A stretch of DNA of 64,000 nucleotides from Phreatobacter cathodiphilus (lineage in GTDB: Bacteria > Pseudomonadota > Alphaproteobacteria > Rhizobiales > Phreatobacteraceae). The position numbers and the translations under genes were made by a program. Below, one piece after another: positions 39,228 through 48,378 of this stretch (position 1 is the stretch's first letter; the number at the start of each line of letters is the position of its first letter). The notes beneath the pieces are model-generated. The model was not told the DNA's origin, searched no databases, and saw nothing but the letters and a program-made list of their open reading frames with translations. Where the stretch lies: NCBI RefSeq assembly GCF_003008515.1, contig NZ_CP027668.1, positions 1,852,001 to 1,916,000 of the forward strand. Reading direction: 5' to 3'.

Positions 39228-39926
39228 TCAATCCTTGCCGGGCTCGGAGCCCGGCGCCTTCTGGATCGACAGCCTGGGCAGGGAAATGCCCTTGGCCGTC
39301 GATGTCTTCGCGATTGTCGGTGCTTTCGCCGCTTTGGGGACAGATTTTTTCGCAACCGGCACCGCGGCAACGGCTTCGGTGTTTGAAACGGCGGCAGATT
39401 TCGGCTTGGGCGGGGTGCCGCCGGGCGTCGCCGGCTTCGGCGGTGTCCCCGTCGGCTTGGCCGGCGCGGGCTTGGCGGCCGCCACGGCAACGGCAGCCGG
39501 CACCTCGTCGACCTTCGCCTTCACGGCCTGCGCCTTGGGCGGCGCGGGCCGGTCCTTCGGCGACACGGCCTTGGCGGCCTTCGGCTTCGGCGGCGTGCCG
39601 CCGGGCGTCGAAGGCTTCGGCGGCGTCCCCGTCGGCTTGGCCGGCGCGGGCTTTGCCGCCTCGGCCGCGGCCGTCGGAACGGCCTCCGGCGGGTTGGAGA
39701 CCACGAGGCGCGGCGCGGCGGGCGCCGGGGCGGGCTCCGTCTCCGGCCGCCCGGTCGCCGACAGGGCCCTGGCGAAGGCGAAGCCGACGCCGCACATGGC
39801 GACGAACCCGCCCATCATCATCGCCGTCGGCAGCACCATGGCCGCCATGGCGGGACCGGCCACGGCGTCGAAGCCCCGGATGGAATCGGTCTGCAATGCA
39901 CTCACATCCTTGGCGGCAGCGCTCAT
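39228..39926 (-). CDS. Ala/Pro/Lys-rich protein with internal repeat, between nuoF and nuoG
   Basis: 232 residues from the ATG at 39926. An N-terminal part (about 1-60) has one hydrophobic segment, AMAAMVLPTAMMMGGFVAMCGVGFAFARAL. The rest is low-complexity, rich in Ala, Pro and Lys. A unit reading KPAPAKPTGTPPKP plus TPGGTPPKPK occurs twice, 60 residues apart. It is probably anchored by its single helix; the tail resembles linkers that bind surfaces or nucleic acid, but no domain is recognised. It lies 118 bases from nuoG and 169 from the lipoprotein gene. Confidence 0.65.
   Translation of the reverse strand: MSAAAKDVSALQTDSIRGFDAVAGPAMAAMVLPTAMMMGGFVAMCGVGFAFARALSATGRPETEPAPAPAAPRLVVSNPPEAVPTAAAEAAKPAPAKPTGTPPKPSTPGGTPPKPKAAKAVSPKDRPAPPKAQAVKAKVDEVPAAVAVAAAKPAPAKPTGTPPKPATPGGTPPKPKSAAVSNTEAVAAVPVAKKSVPKAAKAPTIAKTSTAKGISLPRLSIQKAPGSEPGKD
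39401..39652. repeat. Two 72-bp direct repeats inside the Ala/Pro/Lys-rich gene
   Basis: 39401-39472 and 39581-39652 are nearly identical and exactly 180 bases apart, so the duplication keeps frame. They encode the PAKPTGTPPKP-type unit. Confidence 0.8.
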
Positions 39927-40095
39927 GGCCGGCCCTCCATCGTGGTTGCGGTGATGCACGTCGCCCCTGGCGCCACTCCCGGCTGGGTCTTGTTCTGGCA
40001 CGCGTCGATCAAGGCCGAGACCGGCGCAAGCGACGGCGATCCGCCGGCGGCGGCCCTGTCGATCCTGCGATCGGTGCGCGGTGCCCTCATGCCCG

Positions 40096-40557
40096 TCAGC
40101 GCCCCGCCACCTGCGTCTCGGCCTGGGCCTTCAGCTCGGCGAGAGACCGGTTGCCGGCGGCCACGTCCTCGGGCGTCAGCAGCACGGCGCAGCGGGCGCC
40201 GCCGCGGTCGAGCAGGAAGCGCCGCTCGGTCACCACGGTGCGCGGTCCGGCGCGGTCCGTCGTCAGGACGACGCGAACCCGGCGGCCCGGCTGGTGCGGG
40301 CCGCAGACCGCGGCCAGGGCCGCCGTCGTCTCAGGGATCTCGCGCTCCAGCACGATGGTGCGGGCGTTGGGCGAGGTGCCGGCGGTGCCGCGAGCCGCAG
40401 CGCGGGCGATGATCGTCTGGCGGACATAGTCCGGCGTCGTGTTGATGGTGACGCGCAGTTCCGCCACGCCGGTCGGCTGGGCGGGCGGCGGCGGGGCCGC
40501 CGTCACGCAGCCGCCGAGAACGAGAGCGCCGATCAGGATCAGGCCGTGCCGGGTCAT
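40096..40557 (-). CDS. Putative lipoprotein encoded next to nuoF
   Basis: 153 residues from the ATG at 40557. The signal peptide is short and ends in a lipobox (ALVLGGC, Cys at about residue 17), so it should be lipidated and held at a membrane. The mature part starts with a Pro/Ala linker and continues with a mixed beta region (RVTINTTPDYVRQTII...RVVLTTDRAGPRTVV). No family recognised. It begins 5 bases after the nuoF stop, implying co-transcription. Confidence 0.72.
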   Translation of the reverse strand: MTRHGLILIGALVLGGCVTAAPPPPAQPTGVAELRVTINTTPDYVRQTIIARAAARGTAGTSPNARTIVLEREIPETTAALAAVCGPHQPGRRVRVVLTTDRAGPRTVVTERRFLLDRGGARCAVLLTPEDVAAGNRSLAELKAQAETQVAGR

Positions 40558-40562
40558 GGTCG

Positions 40563-41867
40563 TCACTCCGCTGCGATGCGCACGGGCTCGCCGTGCGGGT
40601 TGGCCGAATAGGCGTCGATCTTCTTCTCGATCTCGTGACGGAAATGCCGGATCAGGCCCTGGACCGGCCAGGCCGCCGCGTCGCCGAGCGCGCAGATCGT
40701 GTGGCCCTCGACCTGCCCCGCCACCTCGAGGAGCATGTCGATCTCCTTCTTCTGGGCGCGGCCTTCCGACATGCGGGTGAGCACGCGCCACATCCAGCCG
40801 GTGCCTTCGCGGCAGGGCGTGCACTGGCCGCAGCTCTCGTGCTTGTAGAAGTAGGAGATGCGGGTGATGGCCTTCACCACGTCCGTCGACTTGTCGAGCA
40901 CGATCACCGCCGCCGTGCCGAGTCCGGAGCGCAGCGCCCTGAGCGAATCGAAGTCCATGGCCGCGTCCCAGATCTGCTCGGCCGGCACCAGCGGCACCGA
41001 AGAGCCGCCGGGGATGACCGCGAGCAGATTGTCCTTGCCGCCGCGGATGCCGCCGCAATGCTTCTCGACCAATTCCGAGAAGGGGATCGACATCGCCTCC
41101 TCGAAGGTCGCCGGCTTGTTCACGTGGCCGGAGACGCAGAACAGCTTGGTGCCGACATTGTTCGGCGCGCCGAAGGAGGAGAACCAGGTCGCGCCGCGCC
41201 TGAGGATCGTCGGGGTCACCGCGATCGACTCGACGTTGTTCACCGTCGTCGGGCAGCCGTAGAGACCCATGTTCGCGGGGAACGGGGGTTTGAGCCGCGG
41301 TTGGCCCTTCTTGCCCTCGAGGCTTTCGAGCAGCGCCGTCTCTTCGCCGCAGATATAGGCGCCGGCGCCGTGATGGACGTAGAGGTCGAAGTCCCAGCCG
41401 TTCTTGTTGCCCTTGCCGAGCAGGCCGGCGTCATAGCACTCGTCGATGGCGCGCTGCAGCGCCTCGCGCTCCCGGATGAACTCGCCGCGCACATAGATGT
41501 AGCCGACATGGGCGCCCATGGCGCAGCCGGCGATCAGGCAGCCCTCGATCAGCGTATGCGGGTCGTTGCGCAGGATTTCCCGGTCCTTGCAGGTCCCCGG
41601 CTCCGACTCGTCGGCATTGACGACGAGATAGTGCGGCCGGCCGTCCGACTGCTTCGGCATGAACGACCATTTGAGGCCGGTCGGGAAGCCGGCGCCGCCG
41701 CGGCCGCGAAGCCCCGAATCCTTGATCTGCTGGATGATCCAGTCGCGCCCCTGCGCGATGAAACCCTTGGTCCCGTCCCAGTGCCCGCGCGCCATGGCGC
41801 CTTTCAGGCTCTTGTCGTGGAACCCGTAGATGTTGGTGAAGATGCGGTCCTTGTCGGCGAGCATCAC
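40563..41867 (-). CDS. nuoF: NADH-quinone oxidoreductase subunit F
   Basis: 434 residues, NADH- and FMN-binding subunit. Glycine-rich NADH/FMN region [17 protein letters not shown] and [19 protein letters not shown]; cluster N3 ligands in [12 protein letters not shown] plus a later Cys in [13 protein letters not shown]. It takes electrons from NADH into the complex. Six bases separate it from the coiled-coil gene upstream. Confidence 0.98.
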   Translation of the reverse strand: MMLADKDRIFTNIYGFHDKSLKGAMARGHWDGTKGFIAQGRDWIIQQIKDSGLRGRGGAGFPTGLKWSFMPKQSDGRPHYLVVNADESEPGTCKDREILRNDPHTLIEGCLIAGCAMGAHVGYIYVRGEFIREREALQRAIDECYDAGLLGKGNKNGWDFDLYVHHGAGAYICGEETALLESLEGKKGQPRLKPPFPANMGLYGCPTTVNNVESIAVTPTILRRGATWFSSFGAPNNVGTKLFCVSGHVNKPATFEEAMSIPFSELVEKHCGGIRGGKDNLLAVIPGGSSVPLVPAEQIWDAAMDFDSLRALRSGLGTAAVIVLDKSTDVVKAITRISYFYKHESCGQCTPCREGTGWMWRVLTRMSEGRAQKKEIDMLLEVAGQVEGHTICALGDAAAWPVQGLIRHFRHEIEKKIDAYSANPHGEPVRIAAE

Positions 41868-41873
41868 GTGTCC

Positions 41874-42107
41874 TCAGCGAGCCGGGGCTTCGGCGATATC
41901 GAGGCGCCGCTCGATATGTTCGAGGCGGAGTTCGATTGCAGCCTGACCCGAATAGAGATTGGCGACGTCCTGCTGGGTCGCCACCAGATGGCCGCGGATC
42001 GCAACGAGTTCGGTCCGGATCTCGCGAATGCCCGTCTCGATGTTGGTCAACCGAGATTGGATCGTCTTGAGAACCTCGAACATCAGCTCGTTGGTGATCT
42101 GCGTCAT
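41874..42107 (-). CDS. Small coiled-coil protein between nuoE and nuoF
   Basis: 77 residues from the ATG at 42107. Continuous heptad pattern (LKTIQSRLTNIETGIREIRTELVAIRGHL...IELRLEHIERRLDI), no cysteine and no membrane helix. Similar short coiled-coil proteins are, as I recall, scattered in rhizobial genomes without known function. Five bases separate it from the nuoE stop. Its start on MTQITNELMFEVLK is favoured because upstream residues are those of the nuoE tail in another frame. Confidence 0.7.
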   Translation of the reverse strand: MTQITNELMFEVLKTIQSRLTNIETGIREIRTELVAIRGHLVATQQDVANLYSGQAAIELRLEHIERRLDIAEAPAR

Positions 42108-42112
42108 CCCGA

Positions 42113-43168
42113 TCACTCCTTCACGGACGGCGAACCGGCCGCCAGCGCCTTGGCCTGAACCGTCCACTCCTCGCGGTCGATGCGGCCGGGGAACGACAGG
42201 TAGGTGCCGACCCACCGGATCTCCTCGCGGGTCCAGGCGGCGATCTGGTCGAAATGGAAGATGCCGAGGGCGTGGAGCTTGCCCTCGTTGACCGGGCCGA
42301 TGCCCTTGATCCGTTGCAGCTTGTCGGCCTTGGCGTCGCGGGCAGCGGGCAGCCCCTGCGGCCGCGACCCGACGGCGTCGGCCTTCTGCTCGGGTGTCGC
42401 GTCGGCGCTCAGCGTCGAAAGCTTCGCCTTGATCTCGGCCTCTTCCTTCGCCGCCAGGGCGAGGGCTTCGGCCGACGGGCCGGCCTCAGGCGCCGGCGCA
42501 GCCGGGGCGACCTTCGGCTTCTCCGCCACCGCGGTGCCGCCGGGCGACGCGGCGTTGAACGGCAGGTCGCGCAGCGTCAACGCCCCGCCCTCGGGCTCGG
42601 CACCGTGGCGGCCGTTCTGCGGGCCCGGCGCCGGCTTCTCGCCGCGGGCGAAGGCGTCGAGCACCTTCTCGAAGCTCTCGGGCGTCAGGTCCTCGTAGGT
42701 GTCGGAGAAGACCTGGATCATCGGCGCGTTGACGCAGGCGCCGGCACACTCCACCTCCTCCCACGAGAAGTCGCCGTCTTCCGAGAGGTGGAAGGGCTCG
42801 TGATGGATGCGGCTCTTGCACACCTTGATCAGCGCCTCGGCGCCGCGGAGCATGCAGGGCGTGGTGCCGCAGACCTGGATATGCGCCTTCTTTCCAACCG
42901 GTTGCAGCTGGAACATCGTGTAGAAGGTCGCCACCTCGAACACCCGGATGTAGGGCATGTCGAGCATGTCGGCGATATATTCGATGGCGGCCTTGGGCAG
43001 CCAGTAGGCGTGCTGCTCCTGCGCCCGCCAAAGCAGCGGGATCACGGCCGAGGCCTTCCGCTCTGCCGGGTATTTGGCGATGGTCTTCTGCGCCCAGGCG
43101 AGATTGTCGGGCGTGAAGGCGAAGGAGGCCGGCTGGACCTCGTCTGGCGCCAGTCTGCGAACGCTCAC
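42113..43168 (-). CDS. nuoE: NADH-quinone oxidoreductase subunit E with helix-hairpin-helix tail
   Basis: 351 residues, about twice the E. coli NuoE. The N-terminal thioredoxin-like domain (1-170) holds the N1a [2Fe-2S] ligands in [14 protein letters not shown] and [13 protein letters not shown]. After an Ala/Pro-rich linker (about 190-280) comes a helix-hairpin-helix-like domain: [32 protein letters not shown]. That tail is common in rhizobial NuoE and not needed for the redox role. The start overlaps the nuoD stop by four bases. Confidence 0.96.
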   Translation of the reverse strand: MSVRRLAPDEVQPASFAFTPDNLAWAQKTIAKYPAERKASAVIPLLWRAQEQHAYWLPKAAIEYIADMLDMPYIRVFEVATFYTMFQLQPVGKKAHIQVCGTTPCMLRGAEALIKVCKSRIHHEPFHLSEDGDFSWEEVECAGACVNAPMIQVFSDTYEDLTPESFEKVLDAFARGEKPAPGPQNGRHGAEPEGGALTLRDLPFNAASPGGTAVAEKPKVAPAAPAPEAGPSAEALALAAKEEAEIKAKLSTLSADATPEQKADAVGSRPQGLPAARDAKADKLQRIKGIGPVNEGKLHALGIFHFDQIAAWTREEIRWVGTYLSFPGRIDREEWTVQAKALAAGSPSVKE

Positions 43169-44349
43169 CGGTCAACCTCTCCGAACACGATGTCGATGGA
43201 GCCGAGGATGGCGGAGACGTCCGCCAGCAAATGGCCCTTGCACAGGAAATCCATGGCCTGAAGGTGGGCGAAACCCGGCGCGCGGATCTTGCAGCGGTAG
43301 GGCTTGTTGGTGCCGTCGGCGACGAGATAGACGCCGAACTCGCCCTTCGGCGCCTCGACCGCGGCATAGACCTCGCCGGCCGGCACGTGGAAGCCTTCCG
43401 TGTAGAGCTTGAAGTGGTGGATGAGCGCCTCCATCGAGCGCTTCATCTCGCCGCGCTTCGGCGGCACCACCTTGTTGTCCTTGGCGGCGACCGGGCCGGG
43501 TGTCTCGCGCAGCAGCTTGCAGCACTGGCGCATGATCTTCACCGACTGGCGCATCTCCTCCATGCGGATGAGATAGCGGTCGTAGCAGTCGCCGTTCTTG
43601 CCGATCGGAATGTCGAAATCGAGTTCGGCATAGCACTCGTAGGGCTGCGACTTCCTGAGGTCCCAGGGCGCGCCGGAGCCGCGCACCATGACGCCCGAGA
43701 AGCCCCAGGCCCAGCACTCGTCGAGGGTGACGACGCCGATGTCGACGTTGCGCTGCTTGAAGATGCGGTTCGGGGTGAGCAGCGCGTCGAGATCGTCGAC
43801 CACCTTGAGGAACGGGTCGCACCAGGCCTCGATGTCGTCGACCAGACTGGCGGGAAGGTCCTGATGTACGCCGCCGACGCGGAAATAGGCGGCGTGCATG
43901 CGCGAGCCCGAGGCGCGCTCGTAGAAGATCATGAGCTTCTCGCGCTCCTCGAAGCCCCACAGCGGCGGGGTCAGCGCGCCGACGTCCATCGCCTGGGTCG
44001 TCACGTTGAGGAGGTGGGAGAGGATGCGGCCGATCTCGCAGTAGAGCACGCGGATGAGCTGGGCGCGCCGAGGCACCTCGATGCCGAGCATACGCTCGGC
44101 GGCGAGGCAGAAGGCATGCTCCTGGTTCATCGGCGCGACGTAGTCGAGCCGGTCGAAATAGGGGATCGCCTGCAGATAGGTCTTGGTCTCGATCAGCTTC
44201 TCGGTGCCGCGATGCAGGAGGCCGATATGCGGGTCGCAGCGCTCGACCACCTCGCCGTCCAGCTCCATGACGAGGCGAAGCACACCGTGGGCCGCCGGAT
44301 GCTGCGGGCCCCAGTTGAAGGTGAAATTGCGGATTTCGGCTTCGGCCAT
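43165..44349 (-). CDS. nuoD: NADH-quinone oxidoreductase subunit D
   Basis: 394 residues, the 49-kDa quinone-binding subunit related to hydrogenase large subunits. [23 protein letters not shown] (quinone-site His), [30 protein letters not shown], and the C-terminal [35 protein letters not shown]. It forms the quinone chamber with NuoB. Two bases separate it from nuoC. Confidence 0.98.
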   Translation of the reverse strand: MAEAEIRNFTFNWGPQHPAAHGVLRLVMELDGEVVERCDPHIGLLHRGTEKLIETKTYLQAIPYFDRLDYVAPMNQEHAFCLAAERMLGIEVPRRAQLIRVLYCEIGRILSHLLNVTTQAMDVGALTPPLWGFEEREKLMIFYERASGSRMHAAYFRVGGVHQDLPASLVDDIEAWCDPFLKVVDDLDALLTPNRIFKQRNVDIGVVTLDECWAWGFSGVMVRGSGAPWDLRKSQPYECYAELDFDIPIGKNGDCYDRYLIRMEEMRQSVKIMRQCCKLLRETPGPVAAKDNKVVPPKRGEMKRSMEALIHHFKLYTEGFHVPAGEVYAAVEAPKGEFGVYLVADGTNKPYRCKIRAPGFAHLQAMDFLCKGHLLADVSAILGSIDIVFGEVDR

Positions 44350-44351
44350 GG

Positions 44352-44954
44352 TCAGTTCGCCTTGGCTTTTTCATCGCCGGGCAGCACGTAGTCGGTGCCT
44401 TCCCAGGGGCTGAGGAAATCGAACTGCCGGAATTCCTGCGGCAGCCGGACCGGCTCGTAGACGACGCGCTTGACCTCGTCGTCGTAGCGGACCTCGACGA
44501 AGCCCGAGGTCGGGAAGTCCTTGCGCAGCGGATGGCCGTCGAAGCCGTAGTCCGTCAGCAGGCGCCTGAGGTCCGGGTGACCGGTGAACAGCACGCCGTA
44601 GAGGTCGTAGGTCTCGCGCTCGAACCAGAGGGCGCCGGTGAACACGTCGGTGGCGGAGGCGACCGGCGTCGTCTCGTCCGTCTGGATCTTGATGCGGATG
44701 CGGCGGTTATGCTTCGGCGACATGAGGTGATAGACCACGTCGAACCGCTTCTGCCGGCCCGGATAGTCGACGCCGCAGATGTCGATGATGTTGCGGAACA
44801 GGCAGGCCGGATCGTCGCGCAGGTGGGTGAGCACGCGGATGATCTCGCCCGCCTCCGCCTGCAGCGTCAGTTCGCCATAGGCGACGCTCGCACCTGTCAC
44901 GGCGCCGGGAAGCGCCGCCTTGATGGTCTCGCCGAGTTCGGACAGATCCGTCAC
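44352..44954 (-). CDS. nuoC: NADH-quinone oxidoreductase subunit C
   Basis: 200 residues, 30-kDa subunit. Signature [37 protein letters not shown] near residues 110-147 is complete. It stabilises the peripheral arm. The start overlaps the end of the upstream coiled-coil gene by four bases. Confidence 0.98.
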   Translation of the reverse strand: MTDLSELGETIKAALPGAVTGASVAYGELTLQAEAGEIIRVLTHLRDDPACLFRNIIDICGVDYPGRQKRFDVVYHLMSPKHNRRIRIKIQTDETTPVASATDVFTGALWFERETYDLYGVLFTGHPDLRRLLTDYGFDGHPLRKDFPTSGFVEVRYDDEVKRVVYEPVRLPQEFRQFDFLSPWEGTDYVLPGDEKAKAN

Positions 44955-45202
44955 TTCTGGCTCTCCAGTTCCCGAACCTTTTTCTCGAGGGCGTCGAGGC
45001 GTTCCTCGAATTCGCCCGTGACCAAGCGACTCATGAGAGTGTCGGCCGTCAGAGCTTGCCTGAAGCTCTTCTGAGCGTCCTCTACGCCCCCGAGCCGCTT
45101 GTCGAGCGCAGCCAGCACTGCACGGGTCTGCTCGTGCAGTGCGGCGTTCTCCGCCCGCATCTCTCGCAGAAGCGGCAGGATCATGTCGGCCGGTTCGGTC
45201 AT
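44951..45202 (-). CDS. Small coiled-coil protein between nuoB and nuoC
   Basis: 83 residues from the ATG at 45202: [25 protein letters not shown], then heptads ending [16 protein letters not shown]. Fully helical, acidic and basic residues mixed, no cysteine. It overlaps nuoC by four bases and starts 10 bases after nuoB, so it is translated with the operon. It resembles the nuoE-nuoF coiled-coil protein in size and its closing heptads, though sequence identity is low. Function unknown. Confidence 0.72.
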   Translation of the reverse strand: MTEPADMILPLLREMRAENAALHEQTRAVLAALDKRLGGVEDAQKSFRQALTADTLMSRLVTGEFEERLDALEKKVRELESQK

Positions 45203-45212
45203 CTCCGCCCCC

Positions 45213-45794
45213 TCACCGCTCGATCGTGCCGGTGCGCCGGATCTTCTTCTGCAGCAGCAGCACGCCGTAGAGCAGCGCCTCGGCGGTCGGCGGGCAGCCC
45301 GGCACGTAGATGTCGACGGGCACGATCCGGTCGCAGCCGCGCACCACCGCATAGGAATAGTGGTAGTAGCCGCCGCCGTTGGCGCAGGAGCCCATGGAGA
45401 TGACGTAGCGCGGCTCCGGCATCTGGTCGTAGACCTTGCGCAGGGCCGGAGCCATCTTGTTGGTCAGCGTTCCCGCGACGATCATCACGTCCGACTGGCG
45501 CGGCGAGGCGCGCGGCGCGAAGCCGAAGCGCTCGACGTCGTAGCGCGGCATGGAGAGCTGCATCATCTCCACCGCGCAGCAGGCGAGGCCGAAGGTCATC
45601 CACATCAGCGAGCCGGTGCGCGCCCAGTTGATGAGATCGTCCGTCGCCGTGACGATGAAGCCCTTGTCGGCGAGCTCGTTGTTGATGCCGGTGAAGAAGG
45701 GGTCGGTGGCGCCGAGCGGGCGGCCGTCGGCGCCGACGAGGCCCTTGGGGGCCGGAGCGACGAGCGGAGCGCCGCGGTCGATAGCGGTTGCCAT
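45213..45794 (-). CDS. nuoB: NADH-quinone oxidoreductase subunit B
   Basis: 193 residues, carries cluster N2. Ligands: [10 protein letters not shown] (tandem Cys), [21 protein letters not shown] and [14 protein letters not shown]. Passes electrons to quinone with NuoD. Ten bases separate it from nuoA's stop. The N-terminal 30 residues are a variable tail. Confidence 0.98.
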   Translation of the reverse strand: MATAIDRGAPLVAPAPKGLVGADGRPLGATDPFFTGINNELADKGFIVTATDDLINWARTGSLMWMTFGLACCAVEMMQLSMPRYDVERFGFAPRASPRQSDVMIVAGTLTNKMAPALRKVYDQMPEPRYVISMGSCANGGGYYHYSYAVVRGCDRIVPVDIYVPGCPPTAEALLYGVLLLQKKIRRTGTIER

Positions 45795-45804
45795 GGTCAG
45801 AACC

Positions 45805-46185
45805 TCAATCCCACTCCAGGGCGCCCTTCTTCCACTCGTAGACGAAGCCGATCGTCAATACGCCGAGGAAGGCCATCATGGACCAGAAGCCGAAAAGTCC
45901 GACCTCCTTGAAAGCGACCGCCCAGGGGAACAGGAAGGCGACCTCGAGGTCGAAGATGATGAAAAGGATGGCGACGAGATAGAACCGCACGTCGAACTTC
46001 ATGCGGGCGTCGTCGAAGGCGTTGAAGCCGCATTCGTAGGCCGAGAGCTTCTCGCTGTCGGGCCGCGAGAACGCCACCAGGAACGGGGCGACCAGGAGAG
46101 CGATGCCGATGACGCCGGCCAGGGCGATGAAGATCACCAGCGGCAGATAGTCATTGAGCAGCGCGGACGTCGCAGCCTGCATCAT
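45805..46185 (-). CDS. nuoA: NADH-quinone oxidoreductase subunit A
   Basis: 126 residues, three helices. Loop [43 protein letters not shown] contains the conserved Cys and acidic residues of the quinone-cavity region. First gene of the operon, followed without promoter-sized gaps by nuoB. Confidence 0.98.
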   Translation of the reverse strand: MMQAATSALLNDYLPLVIFIALAGVIGIALLVAPFLVAFSRPDSEKLSAYECGFNAFDDARMKFDVRFYLVAILFIIFDLEVAFLFPWAVAFKEVGLFGFWSMMAFLGVLTIGFVYEWKKGALEWD

Positions 46186-46672
46186 AGGCCCTCCAGCATG
46201 GCCGGAAGGGGCGCGCGAGCCCCCGATCCGGCGTCGTCCTGTGCCTTACTCCCTCCCCTGTTGCGGTGCAAGCAGCGGACAGACCTTCAGGAGTCGCATT
46301 CCCTGGAAACGTTATGATTTTCCCGTGGGGCGGCGGCGTCGACGCGGCGCAATGCCCTGGAAAGGCGCGAATCAGCGCCGGGAACCACGAAATGGTGATG
46401 AGGGATCAGGCGCGCAAGGGTCGCCGGGGCGAGCCCCCGGGCCTCTCCGCCGCGTCGGGCGCAAGGGCGTGGACACCGCGTAGACAAGGCGGCCTCAGCG
46501 GAACGGATTGGGCCGGCGGACTTGAGGTGACTCAGGACGACTCGCTCGACAGCGCCCGCCCGCGCACCGTCCGGACGGGAAGTGTCCGCCCCGATACCGG
46601 CCCGCCGCCGTGTTGCCTGAAGAGGGGTTGCGCAATGCCAACCCGCCAACAATAGTTGCCGTGCGAACTCAC
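46186..46672. other. Gene-poor region upstream of nuoA and of the membrane-protein gene
   Basis: 487 bases between two divergent starts. It must carry the nuo operon promoter and that of the plus-strand gene. It contains no gene I can support: open frames in it are short and lack ribosome sites. The base composition becomes less GC-rich towards 46620-46800. No clear -35/-10 pair or operator was found. Confidence 0.45.
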
Positions 46673-47905
46673 ATGAAAGGCGCGGCGTTGACGGGGCTTG
46701 CAAACAAACCATGGTCGCATATCGCCGCTTTTACTGGATGGTTCGTGATAATCGTTCTTTTTTACCGATTTTTCGGATTTTCAACGCAGTTTTCGAGAGC
46801 GGAATCCGGCGTATTTTTGCAGATTTCCTCCTTGCCAATCGCCGACGCATGGGCGGCGATGCAGCCCTATGTCGCTAGAGCTTATTCCGGTCACTTCGCT
46901 CCAATCGCCTTCACTGCCGAAGTGTTGGTGTCTAAGCTGCTGGGGGCAAATGAGACGGCCTGGTTTGTGAGGCAATGTTTGGCGCTGTCCATTTTTGCGA
47001 CGGTGACCACTGCGGCCCTTCGCGAGGCCAACCCCGCCAACACGGTCTTCGGTTCTGCCTGTCTCGCGGCGATCCTGGTGTTTCATCCGTTCGCAGCAGA
47101 CCTCATGAGTTGGCCGTTCATGGTGATGCAGATCGCATGCCTGACGTGCGCATCGGCGGCGGCAATGTTCCTTGCACGATTTTCCCGCGATCCCAGCGCC
47201 CGTACGGCGTGGCTTTGCGCCATGTCGGGCTATGCGGCGATGCATTTTTTCGGTGTCGGGTTGGCAATCAGCGCCGCAACACTGCTCGCCCTCTTCCTGA
47301 CCGCGTGGGCACAGTCGAGCGGGCGCTTCGCCAAATGGCCGCTCATCGTCGGAACGGTGCTGACGGCCCTGCATGCCATCCCGATCATGCTCAGGGGCGG
47401 TGGGGCCGACGGTGCGGTGCAATGGGTCGACAGCGTGAGGCGGTTGCTGGTGCTGCTCGTTGAGCAGCCGATTGCGGCCCTGCGGGCTACATTCGCGACC
47501 CCGTGGGTCATGCAACCCGACCTCAGCATTCCCGCCACTCAAGCGGTTTGGGGGGGTGCCTTCGCAGCAATGGCCGCCATCGGCCTGGTCGCGTGCTGGC
47601 GGAAAGCGTCGATCGAGAGGACGCCCGGGACCGTACCGATCGTCACGCTGGCGCTCGGCGCCTACGTGCTCACTTGCGGACTCATCGCAGCCCGACTCCG
47701 CGCAGAGACGGGCGCCGCGACCCTCGTGGCGTTTCTGATCGGCGGCCGCTATCTCATATTTCCGATCTTCTATGCTGTGCTGGCGGCGGGGACCTTGCGC
47801 GTCCCGGCCTATGTCTATGCCGTCGGCGCTGCCGGAATGATGATTTCGACCGCGGTCTTCGTCCGGTTTGTCGCCCCGACCTTGTGGCCCAGCTTTTTCC
47901 CCTGA
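46673..47905 (+). CDS. Polytopic membrane protein of unknown function
   Basis: 410 residues from the ATG at 46673; an in-frame GTG at 46610 would add 21 residues. About nine to ten hydrophobic helices. The first loop after helix 1 (SRAESGVFLQ) and a GHFAPIAFTAEVLV segment recall GT-C-type glycosyltransferases, but the likeness is slight. Base use differs from neighbours: A/T runs such as TTTTTTACCG near the start and less GC-rich third positions. With tRNA-Asp 165 bases past its stop, this suggests horizontal acquisition. No partner genes are adjacent. Confidence 0.65.
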   Translation: MKGAALTGLANKPWSHIAAFTGWFVIIVLFYRFFGFSTQFSRAESGVFLQISSLPIADAWAAMQPYVARAYSGHFAPIAFTAEVLVSKLLGANETAWFVRQCLALSIFATVTTAALREANPANTVFGSACLAAILVFHPFAADLMSWPFMVMQIACLTCASAAAMFLARFSRDPSARTAWLCAMSGYAAMHFFGVGLAISAATLLALFLTAWAQSSGRFAKWPLIVGTVLTALHAIPIMLRGGGADGAVQWVDSVRRLLVLLVEQPIAALRATFATPWVMQPDLSIPATQAVWGGAFAAMAAIGLVACWRKASIERTPGTVPIVTLALGAYVLTCGLIAARLRAETGAATLVAFLIGGRYLIFPIFYAVLAAGTLRVPAYVYAVGAAGMMISTAVFVRFVAPTLWPSFFP

Positions 47906-48069
47906 CCGCAGGGCGGCACGTGGCGCGCAACCCCTCGCGCCCGTCGCTCCCCGTCATCTACGGCAACGGCCGCCGCCCGCGGTCCGCCCGCGGTGTCGAT
48001 CGGGCACGACTGAAGTCTCGGATGTTCCCGACCCGAGGAGGAGCGAATGGCTCGACCCCTCGAGAAGAA

Positions 48070-48146
48070 TGGCGCGGGCGACGGGACTCGAACCCGCGAC
48101 CTCCGGCGTGACAGGCCGGCACTCTAACCAACTGAGCTACGCCCGC
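48070..48146 (-). tRNA. tRNA-Asp (GTC)
   Basis: 77 bases on the minus strand with encoded CCA. Acceptor stem GCGGGCG/CGCCCGC, D-loop AGCTCAGTTGGTTAGAG, anticodon loop CTGTCAC with GTC, and T-loop GGTTCGAGTCC. Discriminator base G, as expected for Asp. Confidence 0.97.
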
Positions 48147-48378
48147 GCGCTGCTCGGCGCGCTTGCGTGCGCCGGTCGAGGTGGCGGGACTTAAGGGAGG
48201 CTCAGGGGCCTGTCAAGGCGAATTGCGGCGACCCGCGAAAATGGGCCGATGCGCGCCGCCGGGCCCGCCCTCGCCGATCACCGCAGGGGTTCATGACATT
48301 TGTACCTTTCTTAACCCCCATCGATTGAAATGCCCTTGGGACAAGGTGCGCGAATGCGCCGGATCGATTGGAAACACC

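Noticed and set aside
35993-40429. A very long plus-strand open frame (over 1400 codons) antisense to nuoG, nuoH and neighbours
   Set aside because: High-GC coding DNA gives long stop-free antisense frames. Its product is low-complexity Arg/Asp/Gly/His-rich, and real complex I genes with intact motifs occupy the other strand.
46287-46712. Minus-strand open frame of 141 codons upstream of nuoA
   Set aside because: Composition is Arg/Ala/Ser-rich shadow type, there is no ribosome site, and it overlaps the start of the plus-strand membrane gene.
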